A stretch of DNA of 64,000 nucleotides from Brevibacterium permense (GTDB lineage Bacteria; Actinomycetota; Actinomycetes; Actinomycetales; Brevibacteriaceae), in the NCBI RefSeq assembly GCF_025506275.1, contig NZ_QYCP01000094.1:1-64000 (forward strand), in the 5' to 3' direction. This document shows, in pieces, positions 47,317-56,352 of the stretch. Made by a program: the position numbers and the translations under genes. The notes beneath the pieces are model-generated. The model had not been told where the DNA came from. It saw only the letters and a list, made by a program, of their open reading frames with translations, and did no database searches. Numbering within the stretch: the stretch's first letter is position 1; the number at the start of each line of letters is the position of its first letter.

Positions 47317-48488
47317 AGGCGCCCCTTTCTCAGGATGACGAACAGGAAGGCGCCGCCGCCGACGATCTCGATGATGATCGACACGACCCCCTCGGCGTAG
47401 AAGATGTTCTTCATGACGAAGTACGCCCCACCCAGAACCACGAAGCCGAGGAGCGCGGCCATCGGGAAGAGACGTTTGTGGTCATAGGTGTCGGCGAACT
47501 GGTAGGCGAGCATCGCGACGAGGAATCCGAGGAAGACCATCGGCCCGATCATCGACACGGACACCGCCATGAGGATGGAGACGAAGAAGAGAACCTTGAG
47601 CAGCTCGCCCTTGTAGTTGAGCCCCAGATTGCGAGTCATGTCCCGGCCCAGCGCCATCACATTCAAGCGTGAGGAACAGAGGTAGAGCCCGAGGCAGGCC
47701 AGCACGCACAGCGGGATCGATACAGGAAGGTAGCTCGAATCCGAATTCGAGATCGACCCGAACAGGCGGGCGGAGAGGACGTCGAACTCGCTCGGCGTCA
47801 GCGTCCGCTGCATGAATGTCGCCACCGATCCGAGGCCGCCGCCGATGACCACGCCGATGAGCAGCATGAGCGCCACCGAGGAATGCCGTCCCGACAGCAG
47901 CCACCCGTAGAGCGCCAGAGACAACCCGACCATGAGCACCAACTGGACGACAAAGGGCACGAGTCCCTTGAGTTCGACGATCGCCGTGACCCCGAAGAAG
48001 TACATCGCCGAGGTCTGGATCGCCACGTAGAGGGATTCGAATCCCATGATCGAGGGCGTGATGATCCGGTTGTTCGTCACCGTCTGAAAGGCGACCGTGC
48101 CGAACGACTGGCACAGCGCCACCATGGCGATGACGACGAGGTTCGTCAGACGCAGCTCCGCGATCAGCCAGAATCCCGGGTCCGTGATCGGCATCGGATT
48201 GTCCCAGGCCAGGATGCCCAGAGCGATCCCCGCCGAGGCGACCGAGAGAACGATGATCATCGTCCAGTAGCGACGCGCCGACTTCGCCGTCGGAAGCGGA
48301 CCCGACGACCTGCGGACAGAGGCAGACTCGCGCCGAGGCAGCCCACTGTCGCGTACGCCTGCACCGGAGCGATCTCCGCTGGCTTCGCTCGCGGAGCTCA
48401 GACGATCCCCACCGGGAACGTCGGTGACCGCGGTCGGGTCGACCGCCTCGGTGCCGGTGCCAGCCGGGGATTCGTCCTTCGCACGCAC
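47313..48488 (-). CDS. Iron-siderophore ABC transporter permease (FecCD family), second subunit
   Basis: A 391-residue permease with about nine helices. The FecCD region QSFGTVAFQTVTNNRIITPSIMGFESLY is near residue 130, and the cytoplasmic loop with the coupling helix, RNLGLNYKGELLKVLFF, is near residue 290. The first about 72 residues form a hydrophilic Ser/Gly/Arg-rich extension before helix 1 (MIIVLSVASAGIALGILAW), longer than usual. An internal start closer to the first helix (for example near residues 70-75) cannot be excluded. It lies 6 nt after the partner permease. Confidence 0.93.
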   Translation of the reverse strand: MRAKDESPAGTGTEAVDPTAVTDVPGGDRLSSASEASGDRSGAGVRDSGLPRRESASVRRSSGPLPTAKSARRYWTMIIVLSVASAGIALGILAWDNPMPITDPGFWLIAELRLTNLVVIAMVALCQSFGTVAFQTVTNNRIITPSIMGFESLYVAIQTSAMYFFGVTAIVELKGLVPFVVQLVLMVGLSLALYGWLLSGRHSSVALMLLIGVVIGGGLGSVATFMQRTLTPSEFDVLSARLFGSISNSDSSYLPVSIPLCVLACLGLYLCSSRLNVMALGRDMTRNLGLNYKGELLKVLFFVSILMAVSVSMIGPMVFLGFLVAMLAYQFADTYDHKRLFPMAALLGFVVLGGAYFVMKNIFYAEGVVSIIIEIVGGGAFLFVILRKGRL

Positions 48489-48494
48489 CGGAAC

Positions 48495-49577
48495 TCACCC
48501 GACCTTTCGCTGACGCAGGAGCAGGGCGACGAACACGGCGGCCCCCACGACACCGAGAATGAGGGAGACGGGCACCTCGAAGGGCATGACGATGATCCTG
48601 CCGATGAGGTCGCAGATGGTGACGATCGCGATGCCGAGCAGACACACCCAGGGCAGGTTCGAGCGCAGGTCGTCGCCGCGGATGAGAGAGACGATGTTCG
48701 GCACGATGAGGCCGAGGAACGGCAGGTTGCCGACGACGACGGTGACCACTCCGGTCGCAATCGCCACGAACACGGTGCCCAGCAGCAGGATCTGGGTGTA
48801 GTTGAGACCGACGTTGGTGGCGATCTCCTTGCCGAGCCCTGCCACGGTGAAGCGGTCGGCGAGGATGAAGATGGCGACGACGACGGCCGCGACGATCCAC
48901 AGAGTCTCGTACTGGCCGCGCAGGATCGACGTGAAGCTGCCGGCGAACCAGATGCCCAGCGACTGCAGCATATCCGTCTGCACCGCGATGAAGGTCGAGA
49001 CGGCGCCGACGACGGCGCCGAGCATGATGCCGACGATGGGCACGATGAGCGAGGATTTCAGAGAGACGCGGCGCAGGAAGACGAAGAAGACGAGGGTGCC
49101 GACGAACGCGGCGATGATCGCGCCGACCATTCGCGCGACGATCGAGGCGTCGGGGTAGACGATGACGGTGAGCATGAGGCCGAGCCCGGCCCATTCGGTG
49201 GTGCCGGTCGTCGTCGGCTCGACGAAGCGGTTCTGGGTCAGCAGCTGCATGACAAGTCCGCACATCGCCATGGCGGCGCCGGACAGGACGAGTGCGATCG
49301 TACGCGGGATCCGCGTGATCTGGAACATCTCGGCCCCGCCGTCACCGCCGAAGATGTCGTAGACGCCGGTGAGCAGCGAGAGCGCGAGGAGGATGGCGAC
49401 CCCGACGATGCCCAACAGCAGGGGCCATCCGAACAGAGGTGCCTTCGCCGAGGCGACCCCACGTGCGGACGGGGCTGCCGTCCCGCTGGGGGACGGATCG
49501 ACCGTTCCCTGCGGGGACTCAGCCGTCCGGTTGCGTCGGGCTTCGTTCCGACGTCGGGCCGCCTCGGCGAGGTTCAT
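48495..49577 (-). CDS. Iron-siderophore ABC transporter permease (FecCD family), first subunit
   Basis: A 360-residue permease. Typical signatures are RIPRTIALVLSGAAMAMCGLVMQ, LLTQNRFVEPTTTGTTEWAGL and GNLPFLGLIVPNIVSLIRGDD; the coupling region is GKEIATNVGLNYTQILLLG. A hydrophilic N-terminal stretch of about 45 residues precedes the first helix. The ATG at 49577 shares a base with the binding-protein stop (TGATG). Together with the next gene it forms the heterodimeric channel. Confidence 0.95.
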   Translation of the reverse strand: MNLAEAARRRNEARRNRTAESPQGTVDPSPSGTAAPSARGVASAKAPLFGWPLLLGIVGVAILLALSLLTGVYDIFGGDGGAEMFQITRIPRTIALVLSGAAMAMCGLVMQLLTQNRFVEPTTTGTTEWAGLGLMLTVIVYPDASIVARMVGAIIAAFVGTLVFFVFLRRVSLKSSLIVPIVGIMLGAVVGAVSTFIAVQTDMLQSLGIWFAGSFTSILRGQYETLWIVAAVVVAIFILADRFTVAGLGKEIATNVGLNYTQILLLGTVFVAIATGVVTVVVGNLPFLGLIVPNIVSLIRGDDLRSNLPWVCLLGIAIVTICDLIGRIIVMPFEVPVSLILGVVGAAVFVALLLRQRKVG

Positions 49578-50566
49578 CACTTCTGAGCTTCGAGCTTGTC
49601 GGCGAAGTCGTTGAAGAACTCGGTGTACGTCTGGATGCCTTCGTTGAGGTAAGTATCCTCAGGGAAGTAGACGATCTTGTCGTCCTTGATCGCAGGAACG
49701 TCCTTGAGTGCTTCGGAGTCTTCGAGGACTTCGGCGGCCGGGGCCGAACCTTCGTCGCGTTCTTCGGGCGCGAAGGAGGCGTCGCGATCGAGGACGATCA
49801 TGAGGTCGGGGTTCGACTTCGCGATGGCTTCGACGGAGACGTCGTCGCCCTGGTGGTCTTCGCTGCCCTCTTCGACCTCGAGGGCCGGGTCGAGGTCGAG
49901 GATGTCGAAGACAGGGCCGACGGTGCGGCCGACCGACGGTGCAGCATAGCCGATGTCGCCGGCCGAGGTGATCAGGCCCATGGCCTTGTCGTTGTCGTCG
50001 TAGGCTTTCTGGGCACGCTCGATGGAGGCGTCGAAGTCGTCGACGAGCTTCTTCGCTTCATCCTGCTTTCCGAAGACCTCGCCGAGGACCTCGGTCTGGC
50101 GGCGCAGCTCGGCATCGAAGTCCTCTTCGTCGCGGGGATCGAGTTCGAGCACGGTTGCTTCGGGGGCCAGCTTGGCCAGGTCGTCATGGAACTGGGCGAA
50201 TCGCTGACCGTTGACGATGAGATCGGGCTTGGCCTCGACGACCTTCTCGAGGTCGGGTTCGCGGTGGCTGCCGAGGTCGAGGATGGAATCATCCTGCGTG
50301 TAGTCGAGGTCGTCGCTCATCAGGGAGACGGCGCCGCCGCTGAGTTCGATGCCCCAGTCGCTGAGCGTCTGGAACGTGCGGTTGTCGGTGGCGACAACGG
50401 ACTTCGGCGGGGAGGCGACGGTCTGCTTGCCGTTGTTGTCCTCCACCTCGATCGTGGATCCGGAGTCTTCGGCCTGGGCCGAATCGGAGTCTGCCGAGCC
50501 GCAGCCGGCCAGAGTCAGAGCGACAACGCCTGCCAGGGCGCTCAATTGAAGGCGAGTCGAAACCAT
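49577..50566 (-). CDS. Iron-siderophore ABC transporter solute-binding lipoprotein
   Basis: A 329-residue lipoprotein. The signal peptide ends in the lipobox LTLAGC (Cys 22). The mature protein is a class III (FepB/CeuE/FatB-like) binding protein with two lobes joined by a long helix: PPKSVVATDNRTFQTLSDWG, PDLEKVVEAKPDLIVNGQRF and, in the second lobe, SVEAIAKSNPDLMIVLDRDA. The mature N-terminus is a Ser/Asp linker. An IdeR-type box 55 nt upstream indicates iron-dependent repression. The siderophore cannot be named. Confidence 0.94.
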   Translation of the reverse strand: MVSTRLQLSALAGVVALTLAGCGSADSDSAQAEDSGSTIEVEDNNGKQTVASPPKSVVATDNRTFQTLSDWGIELSGGAVSLMSDDLDYTQDDSILDLGSHREPDLEKVVEAKPDLIVNGQRFAQFHDDLAKLAPEATVLELDPRDEEDFDAELRRQTEVLGEVFGKQDEAKKLVDDFDASIERAQKAYDDNDKAMGLITSAGDIGYAAPSVGRTVGPVFDILDLDPALEVEEGSEDHQGDDVSVEAIAKSNPDLMIVLDRDASFAPEERDEGSAPAAEVLEDSEALKDVPAIKDDKIVYFPEDTYLNEGIQTYTEFFNDFADKLEAQK

Positions 50567-50602
50567 GGAGTCCCACTTTCAGGAATGTACGTATGAGAAA
50601 AC

Positions 50603-50614
50603 GTGTGCGCACAC
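50603..50614. promoter_or_regulatory. Perfect palindrome upstream of the siderophore operon
   Basis: GTGTGCGCACAC lies between the IdeR-type box and the binding-protein start, in the likely 5' leader. It could be a second regulator site or an mRNA hairpin. Confidence 0.4.
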
Positions 50615-50620
50615 TGAAAG

Positions 50621-50639
50621 TAAGCTTAGCCTATGCTTT
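50621..50639 (-). promoter_or_regulatory. IdeR/DtxR-type iron box
   Basis: TAAGCTTAGCCTATGCTTT matches the 19-bp DtxR/IdeR consensus (TWAGGTWAGSCTWACCTWA) at 15 of 19 positions by my alignment, with the central TTAGCCTA conserved. It lies 55 nt upstream of the siderophore-binding protein start, within an AT-rich promoter zone, so iron should repress the operon. Confidence 0.75.
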
Positions 50640-50734
50640 GAAAATAAAGTCAAAAAAGTATGACGTTATCTGCATCACACCTGAAGTGAGGTCGGGTGGG
50701 CGTGTGGTGGGGTGGGCACGCGGTGGGCCTCAGA

Positions 50735-51700
50735 TCAGATAGCGGCGATGAGGCGGTCGACCTCTTCCTGAGTATCGGCGGCGGCGGTCGGCCCGCCGGA
50801 TCCTCCGCGACTGACCTTGAGTCCGGCCTCTTCGACGATGACTGCCCCACCGGCGTAGTCGTAGATGCCCAGTCCGCGTTCGGCGTAGCCGTTGACCCGA
50901 CCTTCGGCGACCATGCACAGGTCGAGTGCCGCCGATCCGCAGCGGCGGATATCGTCGTAGCCGGTCATGAGGTCGTCGAGCTTGGCCAGTTGGGCGCCGC
51001 GGTTGCTCAGGGCATAGGCGAATCCGGTGGCCAGGAGCCTGCCGGACAGCCCGGGCGGAGTCCCGTGCAGTCGTCGCGCCGGAATGGCGGAGCCGGCCTC
51101 GCGGTGGTCGGCCATGCGTCCGTCGACCCGAAAGGCACCGCGACCGGCAGCTGCCAGCCATGTGGCATTCAATCCCGGCGATGCGACGAGTCCGATCTGC
51201 CAGTCGCCGAGTCCGCGGCCGGCAGCTGCCTCATCCGCGGCCGCACAGACTCCGACGGAGAACGCGTGGTGTTCGATATTGCGGACATAGTTGACTGTGC
51301 CGTCGATCGGGTCGACATGCCATTCCAGACGCGGACCGTCGTCAGCAGCCTCGTTGAGCGCACCGGTCTCCGGATCGAAAGCGTTGAGTTTGAGCAGGAA
51401 GTCCGCCGGGAAGAATTCGACCGGATCAAGGGCTTCCGAACCCTCTTCGCCGACCATGAGGTCATGAGGCCTGACTCGGTTGAGGTAGCCGCGCACAAGC
51501 GCCTCGATCTGCGCATCGGCGCGAGTGACGAGGTCATTCGGCGAGGTCTTCGTGTCGACGACACTGGCGTCGAGGCTCGCGCCGAGCAGCGGCCTCCAGG
51601 CGAGCATCTGCTCCCACGCCATGAGTGAGAGGTCGGAGGCGATGCGGATCAGAGAGTGGTCGATGATCTCAGCGGGCAGCGATTCGAGCTCGGAGTTCAT
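50735..51700 (-). CDS. Inositol monophosphatase family protein
   Basis: A 321-residue metal-dependent phosphatase of the FIG superfamily. The metal ligands are in LMVGEEGSEAL (Glu), WHVDPIDGTVNYVRN (the DPIDGTxN motif) and, near the C-terminus, LGIYDYAGGAVIVEEAG, where the usual WD is YD. Candidate substrates are inositol phosphate, histidinol phosphate or 3'-phosphoadenosine phosphate; the sequence does not decide. An insertion of about 25 residues follows the DPIDGT motif (ADEAAAGRGLGDWQ). The gene stands alone. Confidence 0.9.
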   Translation of the reverse strand: MNSELESLPAEIIDHSLIRIASDLSLMAWEQMLAWRPLLGASLDASVVDTKTSPNDLVTRADAQIEALVRGYLNRVRPHDLMVGEEGSEALDPVEFFPADFLLKLNAFDPETGALNEAADDGPRLEWHVDPIDGTVNYVRNIEHHAFSVGVCAAADEAAAGRGLGDWQIGLVASPGLNATWLAAAGRGAFRVDGRMADHREAGSAIPARRLHGTPPGLSGRLLATGFAYALSNRGAQLAKLDDLMTGYDDIRRCGSAALDLCMVAEGRVNGYAERGLGIYDYAGGAVIVEEAGLKVSRGGSGGPTAAADTQEEVDRLIAAI

Positions 51701-52098
51701 ACGGCTACTCTAGACAACCCACTCCGCATCTCGCCCGAGTGTCCGCCGCCGGCCGGGAACCGCCCAGATCCGCGTCGTGTGTAACAAGACTGCAATACAT
51801 CGGCGAATATGTACTTCTTGTATCTAAGCTGTCCGAGGCGGTCGGGAACTCCGATTGCACGGCTTTTCCACCGAACTGGAAACGCACCTGAGGTTGTCGG
51901 CAGGGCACTTCAGCATCTGATATTTCACAAACAGTCGAAGAGTCGAATCGTGAAGCGATTTCCGCACGCAGGGCAGAATCTTTCTGAAGACTTTCTCAGC
52001 CCATCAGCCCTGTTGTCTCCGTTCGTGCAATTCCCGCTTCCGGCTTCACGAAGATTCGGTCGCGGAATCGTCAGAAAACGTCCATGAATCGCACAAGA
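51701..52098. other. Intergenic region
   Basis: About 400 nt between the phosphatase start and the terminator of the small HTH gene, both on the minus strand, so it should hold the phosphatase promoter. An AT-rich patch at about 51785-51835 (ACTGCAATACATCGGCGAAT, then TGTATCTAAGCT) is the best candidate. Short frames on the plus strand have no ribosome binding site. Confidence 0.35.
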
Positions 52099-52129
52099 GC
52101 GGTGATCCATATCGAGTGTGGATCACCGC
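52099..52129 (-). terminator. Terminator-like hairpin after the small HTH gene
   Basis: GCGGTGATCCA (52099-52109) pairs perfectly with TGGATCACCGC (52119-52129) around a 9-nt loop, about 75 nt beyond the HTH gene stop. On the minus strand TCTTGTG follows, a weak T tract. Confidence 0.65.
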
Positions 52130-52202
52130 CCTGGTCTCTGCGCGGGAAGTGCGAACGCAGAGGGGGCCGGCGAACGCCGTTGTGCCCCTGTACTCCCTGG
52201 GA

Positions 52203-52457
52203 TCAGGCGGGGTCGGCGACTCCGGCCTTCGGCTCGCTGCGCTTGACCGGTCCGTGCCTGCGCACGATCTCCTGAACGGCCTGCGAGGAGGTGCCGGCTG
52301 CCTCGGCGATCGCACCGAAGGTCGCGCCTTCTTCGCGGGCGCGCAGAATCGCCATCACATAGTCGGTGTTGATTTTCGAACGCTGCCGTGCGACCTTTCG
52401 GACGACGCCGACTAATGCAGTCTGATCAACTGTCAATTCACGAGCTCGACGAGACAT
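52203..52457 (-). CDS. Small helix-turn-helix protein
   Basis: An 84-residue basic protein. Residues about 40-70 (AILRAREEGATFGAIAEAAG, then TSSQAVQEIVRRHG) read as an HTH of the Myb/homeodomain-like or sigma-70 region 4-like type. The ATG at 52457 has AAGGGAAG upstream. The promoter region contains the dyad GTGGC-CCGTT-GCCAC (about 52482-52497) and two CCACGAAT repeats (about 52493 and 52522), possibly an autoregulatory site. It is too small to carry an effector domain. It could be a DNA-binding accessory factor; no target is evident. Confidence 0.72.
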   Translation of the reverse strand: MSRRARELTVDQTALVGVVRKVARQRSKINTDYVMAILRAREEGATFGAIAEAAGTSSQAVQEIVRRHGPVKRSEPKAGVADPA

Positions 52458-52705
52458 GGTTTCTTCCCTTGCATTCATGTAGTGGCCCGTTGCCACGAAT
52501 TGGTGTAGTCCCATTAGATACCACGAATATGTCAAGACGCCAAGAATTCCCGGATATAGGAACTCAGGCTACTGATTAGCACCGTTCTGAGCACGTAAGA
52601 TAACGAACGCATAACTTTCCCTGGGGCGGAACGATGACTCTCACTCGCCACCCTCCGCCGTGGAAGGTATCGATGTTCCGGCAATCCAAGTGGCACAATG
52701 CGGAC

Positions 52706-55700
52706 ATGACGACTATGGCCCATCCCACTGGAGCGAATCGGGCGACCGTCGACGAAGACGAGTCCCAGACAGCGCTTCCCACCGCACTCGCCGAACAGTT
52801 CCGCACCGCGGGCATCCGTGATTTCAGCATCGAGGACACCGATCGCGCCGCGTACTCCTCCGACGCTTCGCTCTTCCGGCTCGTTCCTGCCGCCATCGTC
52901 TTTCCTCACGACGAAGACGAGGTGGCGCGGATCCTCTCCGTTGCCCGCCGCCTCGGTGTGCCGATCACCAGCCGTGGCGCCGGCACATCGATCGCCGGCA
53001 ATGCCATCGGCCGCGGCATCGTCCTCGACTTCTCTCTCCATATGAACGCGGTTCTCGACCTCGACTCGGAGGAACAGTCGGCCTGGGTGCAGTCCGGCTG
53101 CGTCCACGCTCATCTCCAGAAACAGGCCAAACCGCACGGTCTGCGCTTCGGCCCGGACCCGTCCACCCACACTCGCTGCACGATCGGCGGGATGATCGGC
53201 AACAATGCCTGCGGCCCGCGCGCTTTGGGCTACGGCCGCACGGGCGACAACATTCTGGCGCTGAAGATCATGCTCATCGACGGCACCGTCATCACCCTCG
53301 ATGATTCGGACGCCTCCACGACTTTCCCGCGGCTGCACGAACTCGTGGCACAGAACCTCGGCACCATCCGCACGAACTTCGGCACATTCTCCCGCCAGGT
53401 CTCCGGGTACGGGCTCGAGTCCCTCCTCCCGGAGAACGGCTTCGACGTTCGCCGGGCATTCGCCGGCACCGAGGGCACCTGGGGCGTCATCCTGGCGGCG
53501 AAGATGCGCCTGGTCAAGGATCCGAGCTTCACCTCGGCGGTCGTCCTCGGCTACGCGGACATGGTCGCCGCCGCCCACGATGCGCCGCTGCTGAAGGACT
53601 TTCCCGTCGCCGCCTGTGAGGGACTCGATTCGCGCATGCTCGACCGGGTCATCGACACCAAGGGCGCCGAGGCGGTCCCTCCCCTGCCGGAGGGCGCGGG
53701 CTGGCTCGTTGTCGAGCTCACCGGCGAGAACGAGGCAGAGCTCGAGGCCGAGACTCAGCGCCTCATCTCCGAGTCGAAGTCACTCGACTCCGCGGTCCTC
53801 GACGCCCAGGCGGCCGCCGAGGTGTGGGCGATCCGTGCCGATGGCGCCGGCCTGGTCTCACGCACGCCCGATGGTCGCGACGCCCACGCGGGATGGGAGG
53901 ATTCGGCGGTTCCGGTGGACCACCTCGGCGATTATCTGCACGACCTCATGGAGCTGCTCGAGGAGCACGGACTGTGGGCCATTCCCTATGGACACTTCGG
54001 TGATGGCTGCCTGCACATGCGCGTGGACTTCCCGCTCGAGGATCCGAACGGCGGGCAGGTGATGCGCGATTTCATGGTCGCGGCCACGAAGCTCGTCGCT
54101 CGCTACGGCGGCTCGGTCTCCGGGGAGCACGGGGATGGTCGGGCGCGCTCCGAACTGCTGCGGCTCATGTACGCCCCGGCAGCGCTCGATCTGTTTGCCC
54201 AGGTCAAGCGCCTCTTCGATCCTCAGCATCTGCTCAATCCGGGTGTCATCGTCGACCCCGACGCCCTCGACGAATCGATCCGCCTGACTCAGCTGCCGCT
54301 GCGTCAGGAGCTGCCCGGCACTCTGGCGATGGCCTATGAAGGCGAGTCCGCCGGCTTCGCCTCGGCGGTCCACCGGTGCACCGGAGTCGGCAAGTGCCGC
54401 GCGGATTCGGCAGCCGGCGGCGGCATCATGTGCCCGTCGTATCAGGCCACCCGGGACGAGCGGCATTCGACGCGGGGGCGGGCACGCGTGCTGCAGGAGA
54501 TGGTGTCCGGCGATCTGCTCGAGCCTCGCTGGGACTCCCCCGAGGTGCACGAAGCCCTCGACCTGTGCCTGTCGTGCAAAGCCTGCGGGACCGAGTGCCC
54601 GACCGGCACGGACATGTCCACGTACAAGGCCGAGGTCCTGCACCAGACCTATCAGGGACGGGTGCGGCCGATGAAGCACTATTCGCTCGGGTTCCTTCCA
54701 CAGCTCGCTCGCCTGGTCACCCCGCTCGCGCCGGTCGTCAACCGGGTGTCGGGGCTGCCGGGGCTGACGACCCTGGCGAAGAAGATGGCCGGCATCGACG
54801 TTCGTCGCTCGATCCCGCAGTTCGCGTCCACGACGTTCAGAAAATGGTGGACCACCACCGCCGCCGAGGCGGCACCGGGCTCGCGTGCGAATACCGAGTC
54901 TCGCTCGAACGGCGAGGCGCCGGCCGAGGCGTCGTCGCCGGCCTCGGATTCGCTGCGACCGAACGCTGAGGTCGTGCTGTTCGCCGATTCCTGGTCGAAC
55001 CATTTCGCTCCGCGCATCCTCGCCGCGGCCGTCGCCGTGCTCGAACAGGCCGGCGTGCACGTGCGGGTGATCGATCAGACCGTGTGCTGCGGGCTGCCGC
55101 TCATCTCCACCGGTCAGCTCGATGCCGCGAAGGCGAATCTCTCGGAGACGATCACGGCTCTCGATGCCACCGGAGATGTGCCGATCATCGGCGTCGAGCC
55201 TTCGTGCTTGGCGACGCTCAAGGACGATTCGCTCAAACTCGTCGCCGATGAGGCTTCGCACCGGGTGGCCGACCGGGTGCAGACTCTGGCCCAGTATCTG
55301 CTGAGCATCGGCGCCGAACTGCCGGACCTGTCAGGGATCGAAGCGCTCGTGCAGCCGCATTGTCACCAGTCGGCGATCTTCGGCAACGCGGCAGATAAGG
55401 AGCTGTTGGCCAGGGCCGGAGCAAACACGGAGTTCCTCGGCGGGTGCTGTGGTCTGGCCGGGAACTTCGGCGTCGAAGACGGCCATTTCGAGACCTCGGT
55501 CGCCGTCGCCGAGGTGGCCCTGCTGCCGGCGCTGCGCAAACGGGGACAAGCCGCCGGCGTGGGGGCTGGGACTGGTTCAGGAGTCGATGCTTCGCCGACC
55601 GGTGAGACAGGGTCCGGCACAGATGTGTCGCCGAATCGTGCGACGGAGTCCGATGCAGGCGCCCGGCTGCAGGTCGTGCTTGCCGACGGGTATTCGTGCC

Positions 55701-55789
55701 GCACGCAGATCAAGGATCTCAGTGACGCCGATGGCGTGTCGTTGGCCGAGCTCCTCGCCTGGGGATGGGGGCTGCAACCGCGGCGATGA
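52706..55789 (+). CDS. FAD-linked oxidase fused to 4Fe-4S and CCG domains (D-2-hydroxyacid/lactate dehydrogenase-like)
   Basis: A 1027-residue respiratory-type oxidoreductase. Residues about 60-500 are a VAO-type FAD domain (VPITSRGAGTSIAGNAIGRG, GGMIGNNACGPRALGYGRTG, GSVSGEHGDGRARSELL). Around residues 560-650 are two ferredoxin-like motifs: CTGVGKCRADSAAGGGIMCP and CLSCKACGTECPTGTDM. The C-terminal part holds two CCG domains (VCCGLPLISTG, EPSCLATL, HCHQSAIF, GGCCGLAGNFG), as in GlpC/LldE-type electron transfer. Substrate is probably D-lactate or another D-2-hydroxyacid. Low-complexity inserts lie around residues 725-755 and near the C-terminus. The start is taken at the ATG at 52706; CACAAT 6 nt before it may be a -10 element of a leaderless transcript. 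Confidence 0.91.
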   Translation: MTTMAHPTGANRATVDEDESQTALPTALAEQFRTAGIRDFSIEDTDRAAYSSDASLFRLVPAAIVFPHDEDEVARILSVARRLGVPITSRGAGTSIAGNAIGRGIVLDFSLHMNAVLDLDSEEQSAWVQSGCVHAHLQKQAKPHGLRFGPDPSTHTRCTIGGMIGNNACGPRALGYGRTGDNILALKIMLIDGTVITLDDSDASTTFPRLHELVAQNLGTIRTNFGTFSRQVSGYGLESLLPENGFDVRRAFAGTEGTWGVILAAKMRLVKDPSFTSAVVLGYADMVAAAHDAPLLKDFPVAACEGLDSRMLDRVIDTKGAEAVPPLPEGAGWLVVELTGENEAELEAETQRLISESKSLDSAVLDAQAAAEVWAIRADGAGLVSRTPDGRDAHAGWEDSAVPVDHLGDYLHDLMELLEEHGLWAIPYGHFGDGCLHMRVDFPLEDPNGGQVMRDFMVAATKLVARYGGSVSGEHGDGRARSELLRLMYAPAALDLFAQVKRLFDPQHLLNPGVIVDPDALDESIRLTQLPLRQELPGTLAMAYEGESAGFASAVHRCTGVGKCRADSAAGGGIMCPSYQATRDERHSTRGRARVLQEMVSGDLLEPRWDSPEVHEALDLCLSCKACGTECPTGTDMSTYKAEVLHQTYQGRVRPMKHYSLGFLPQLARLVTPLAPVVNRVSGLPGLTTLAKKMAGIDVRRSIPQFASTTFRKWWTTTAAEAAPGSRANTESRSNGEAPAEASSPASDSLRPNAEVVLFADSWSNHFAPRILAAAVAVLEQAGVHVRVIDQTVCCGLPLISTGQLDAAKANLSETITALDATGDVPIIGVEPSCLATLKDDSLKLVADEASHRVADRVQTLAQYLLSIGAELPDLSGIEALVQPHCHQSAIFGNAADKELLARAGANTEFLGGCCGLAGNFGVEDGHFETSVAVAEVALLPALRKRGQAAGVGAGTGSGVDASPTGETGSGTDVSPNRATESDAGARLQVVLADGYSCRTQIKDLSDADGVSLAELLAWGWGLQPRR

Positions 55790-55819
55790 TCCCGAGGTCA
55801 GAGCCGCCTCGGCGAGATT

Positions 55820-56209
55820 TCAGGCCTTGGCCGTCAGCACCGGGACCTCGGCTTCGAGAAGGATGCGCTGTGCCTGCGAGCCGAGGATGAACTTCCCGAT
55901 CGCTGAGCGTTTGCGCAGGCCGATGACGATGAGCTGGGCTTCGTATTCTTCGGCGAGGTCGTTGAGCGTGCCGGGCAGATCGTCTTCGTGATCGGGCTGG
56001 AGCACCTCGACGTCGACGTCCGATTCCTTGCCGAGGTCGACGATCCGTTTGATCTCGTCCTCACCGATCTCGGTCGGAGCTCCACTGGCACCTCGTCGCT
56101 GTGAGTTGATCACGACGGCAGCGCTCGACCGCAGTTTGGCTTCTGCGAATCCCGCGCGCAGAGCAGCCTCACCCTCGGGAGCGGGTAGGTAGCCAATGAG
56201 AATCGTCAT
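55820..56209 (-). CDS. Universal stress protein family
   Basis: A 129-residue cytoplasmic UspA-fold protein. The nucleotide-binding pattern G-2x-G-9x-G(S/T) appears as GLRKRSAIGKFILGSQAQRIL near residue 95-115, so ATP binding is plausible. The beta strand AQLIVIGL precedes it. The N-terminus TILIGYLPAPEGEAALRAG is typical. The gene stands alone; its 3' end is followed within 20 nt by a CCGCCTCGGCGAG motif copy. Confidence 0.92.
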   Translation of the reverse strand: MTILIGYLPAPEGEAALRAGFAEAKLRSSAAVVINSQRRGASGAPTEIGEDEIKRIVDLGKESDVDVEVLQPDHEDDLPGTLNDLAEEYEAQLIVIGLRKRSAIGKFILGSQAQRILLEAEVPVLTAKA

Positions 56210-56296
56210 GGCCCCCAGTATATGGACTCACCCATGATTCGTTCACTTCGGGATCACGCTTCGGTCAGCAACCCGCAACCCCCATTGTCCCAATTA

Positions 56297-56352
56297 CTAC
56301 CTGACGGCGGCCCAGCAACCTCGCGCGAGGTTGCTGGGCCGCCGTCAGGTAG
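56297..56352. repeat. Palindromic repeat, family 2, copy B (perfect)
   Basis: A 27-bp perfect stem with a 2-nt centre: the left arm starts CTACCTGACGGCGGCCCAGC and ends AACCTCG (56297-56323), and the right arm (56326-56352) is its exact complement. The WYL regulator's stop codon (56345-56347) is inside the right arm. It probably ends that transcript, although no U tract follows. Confidence 0.92.

Noticed and set aside
47482..49263. A 593-codon minus-strand frame across both siderophore permease genes
   Set aside because: It overlaps two clearly homologous permeases in another frame and has an Arg/His-rich shadow composition.
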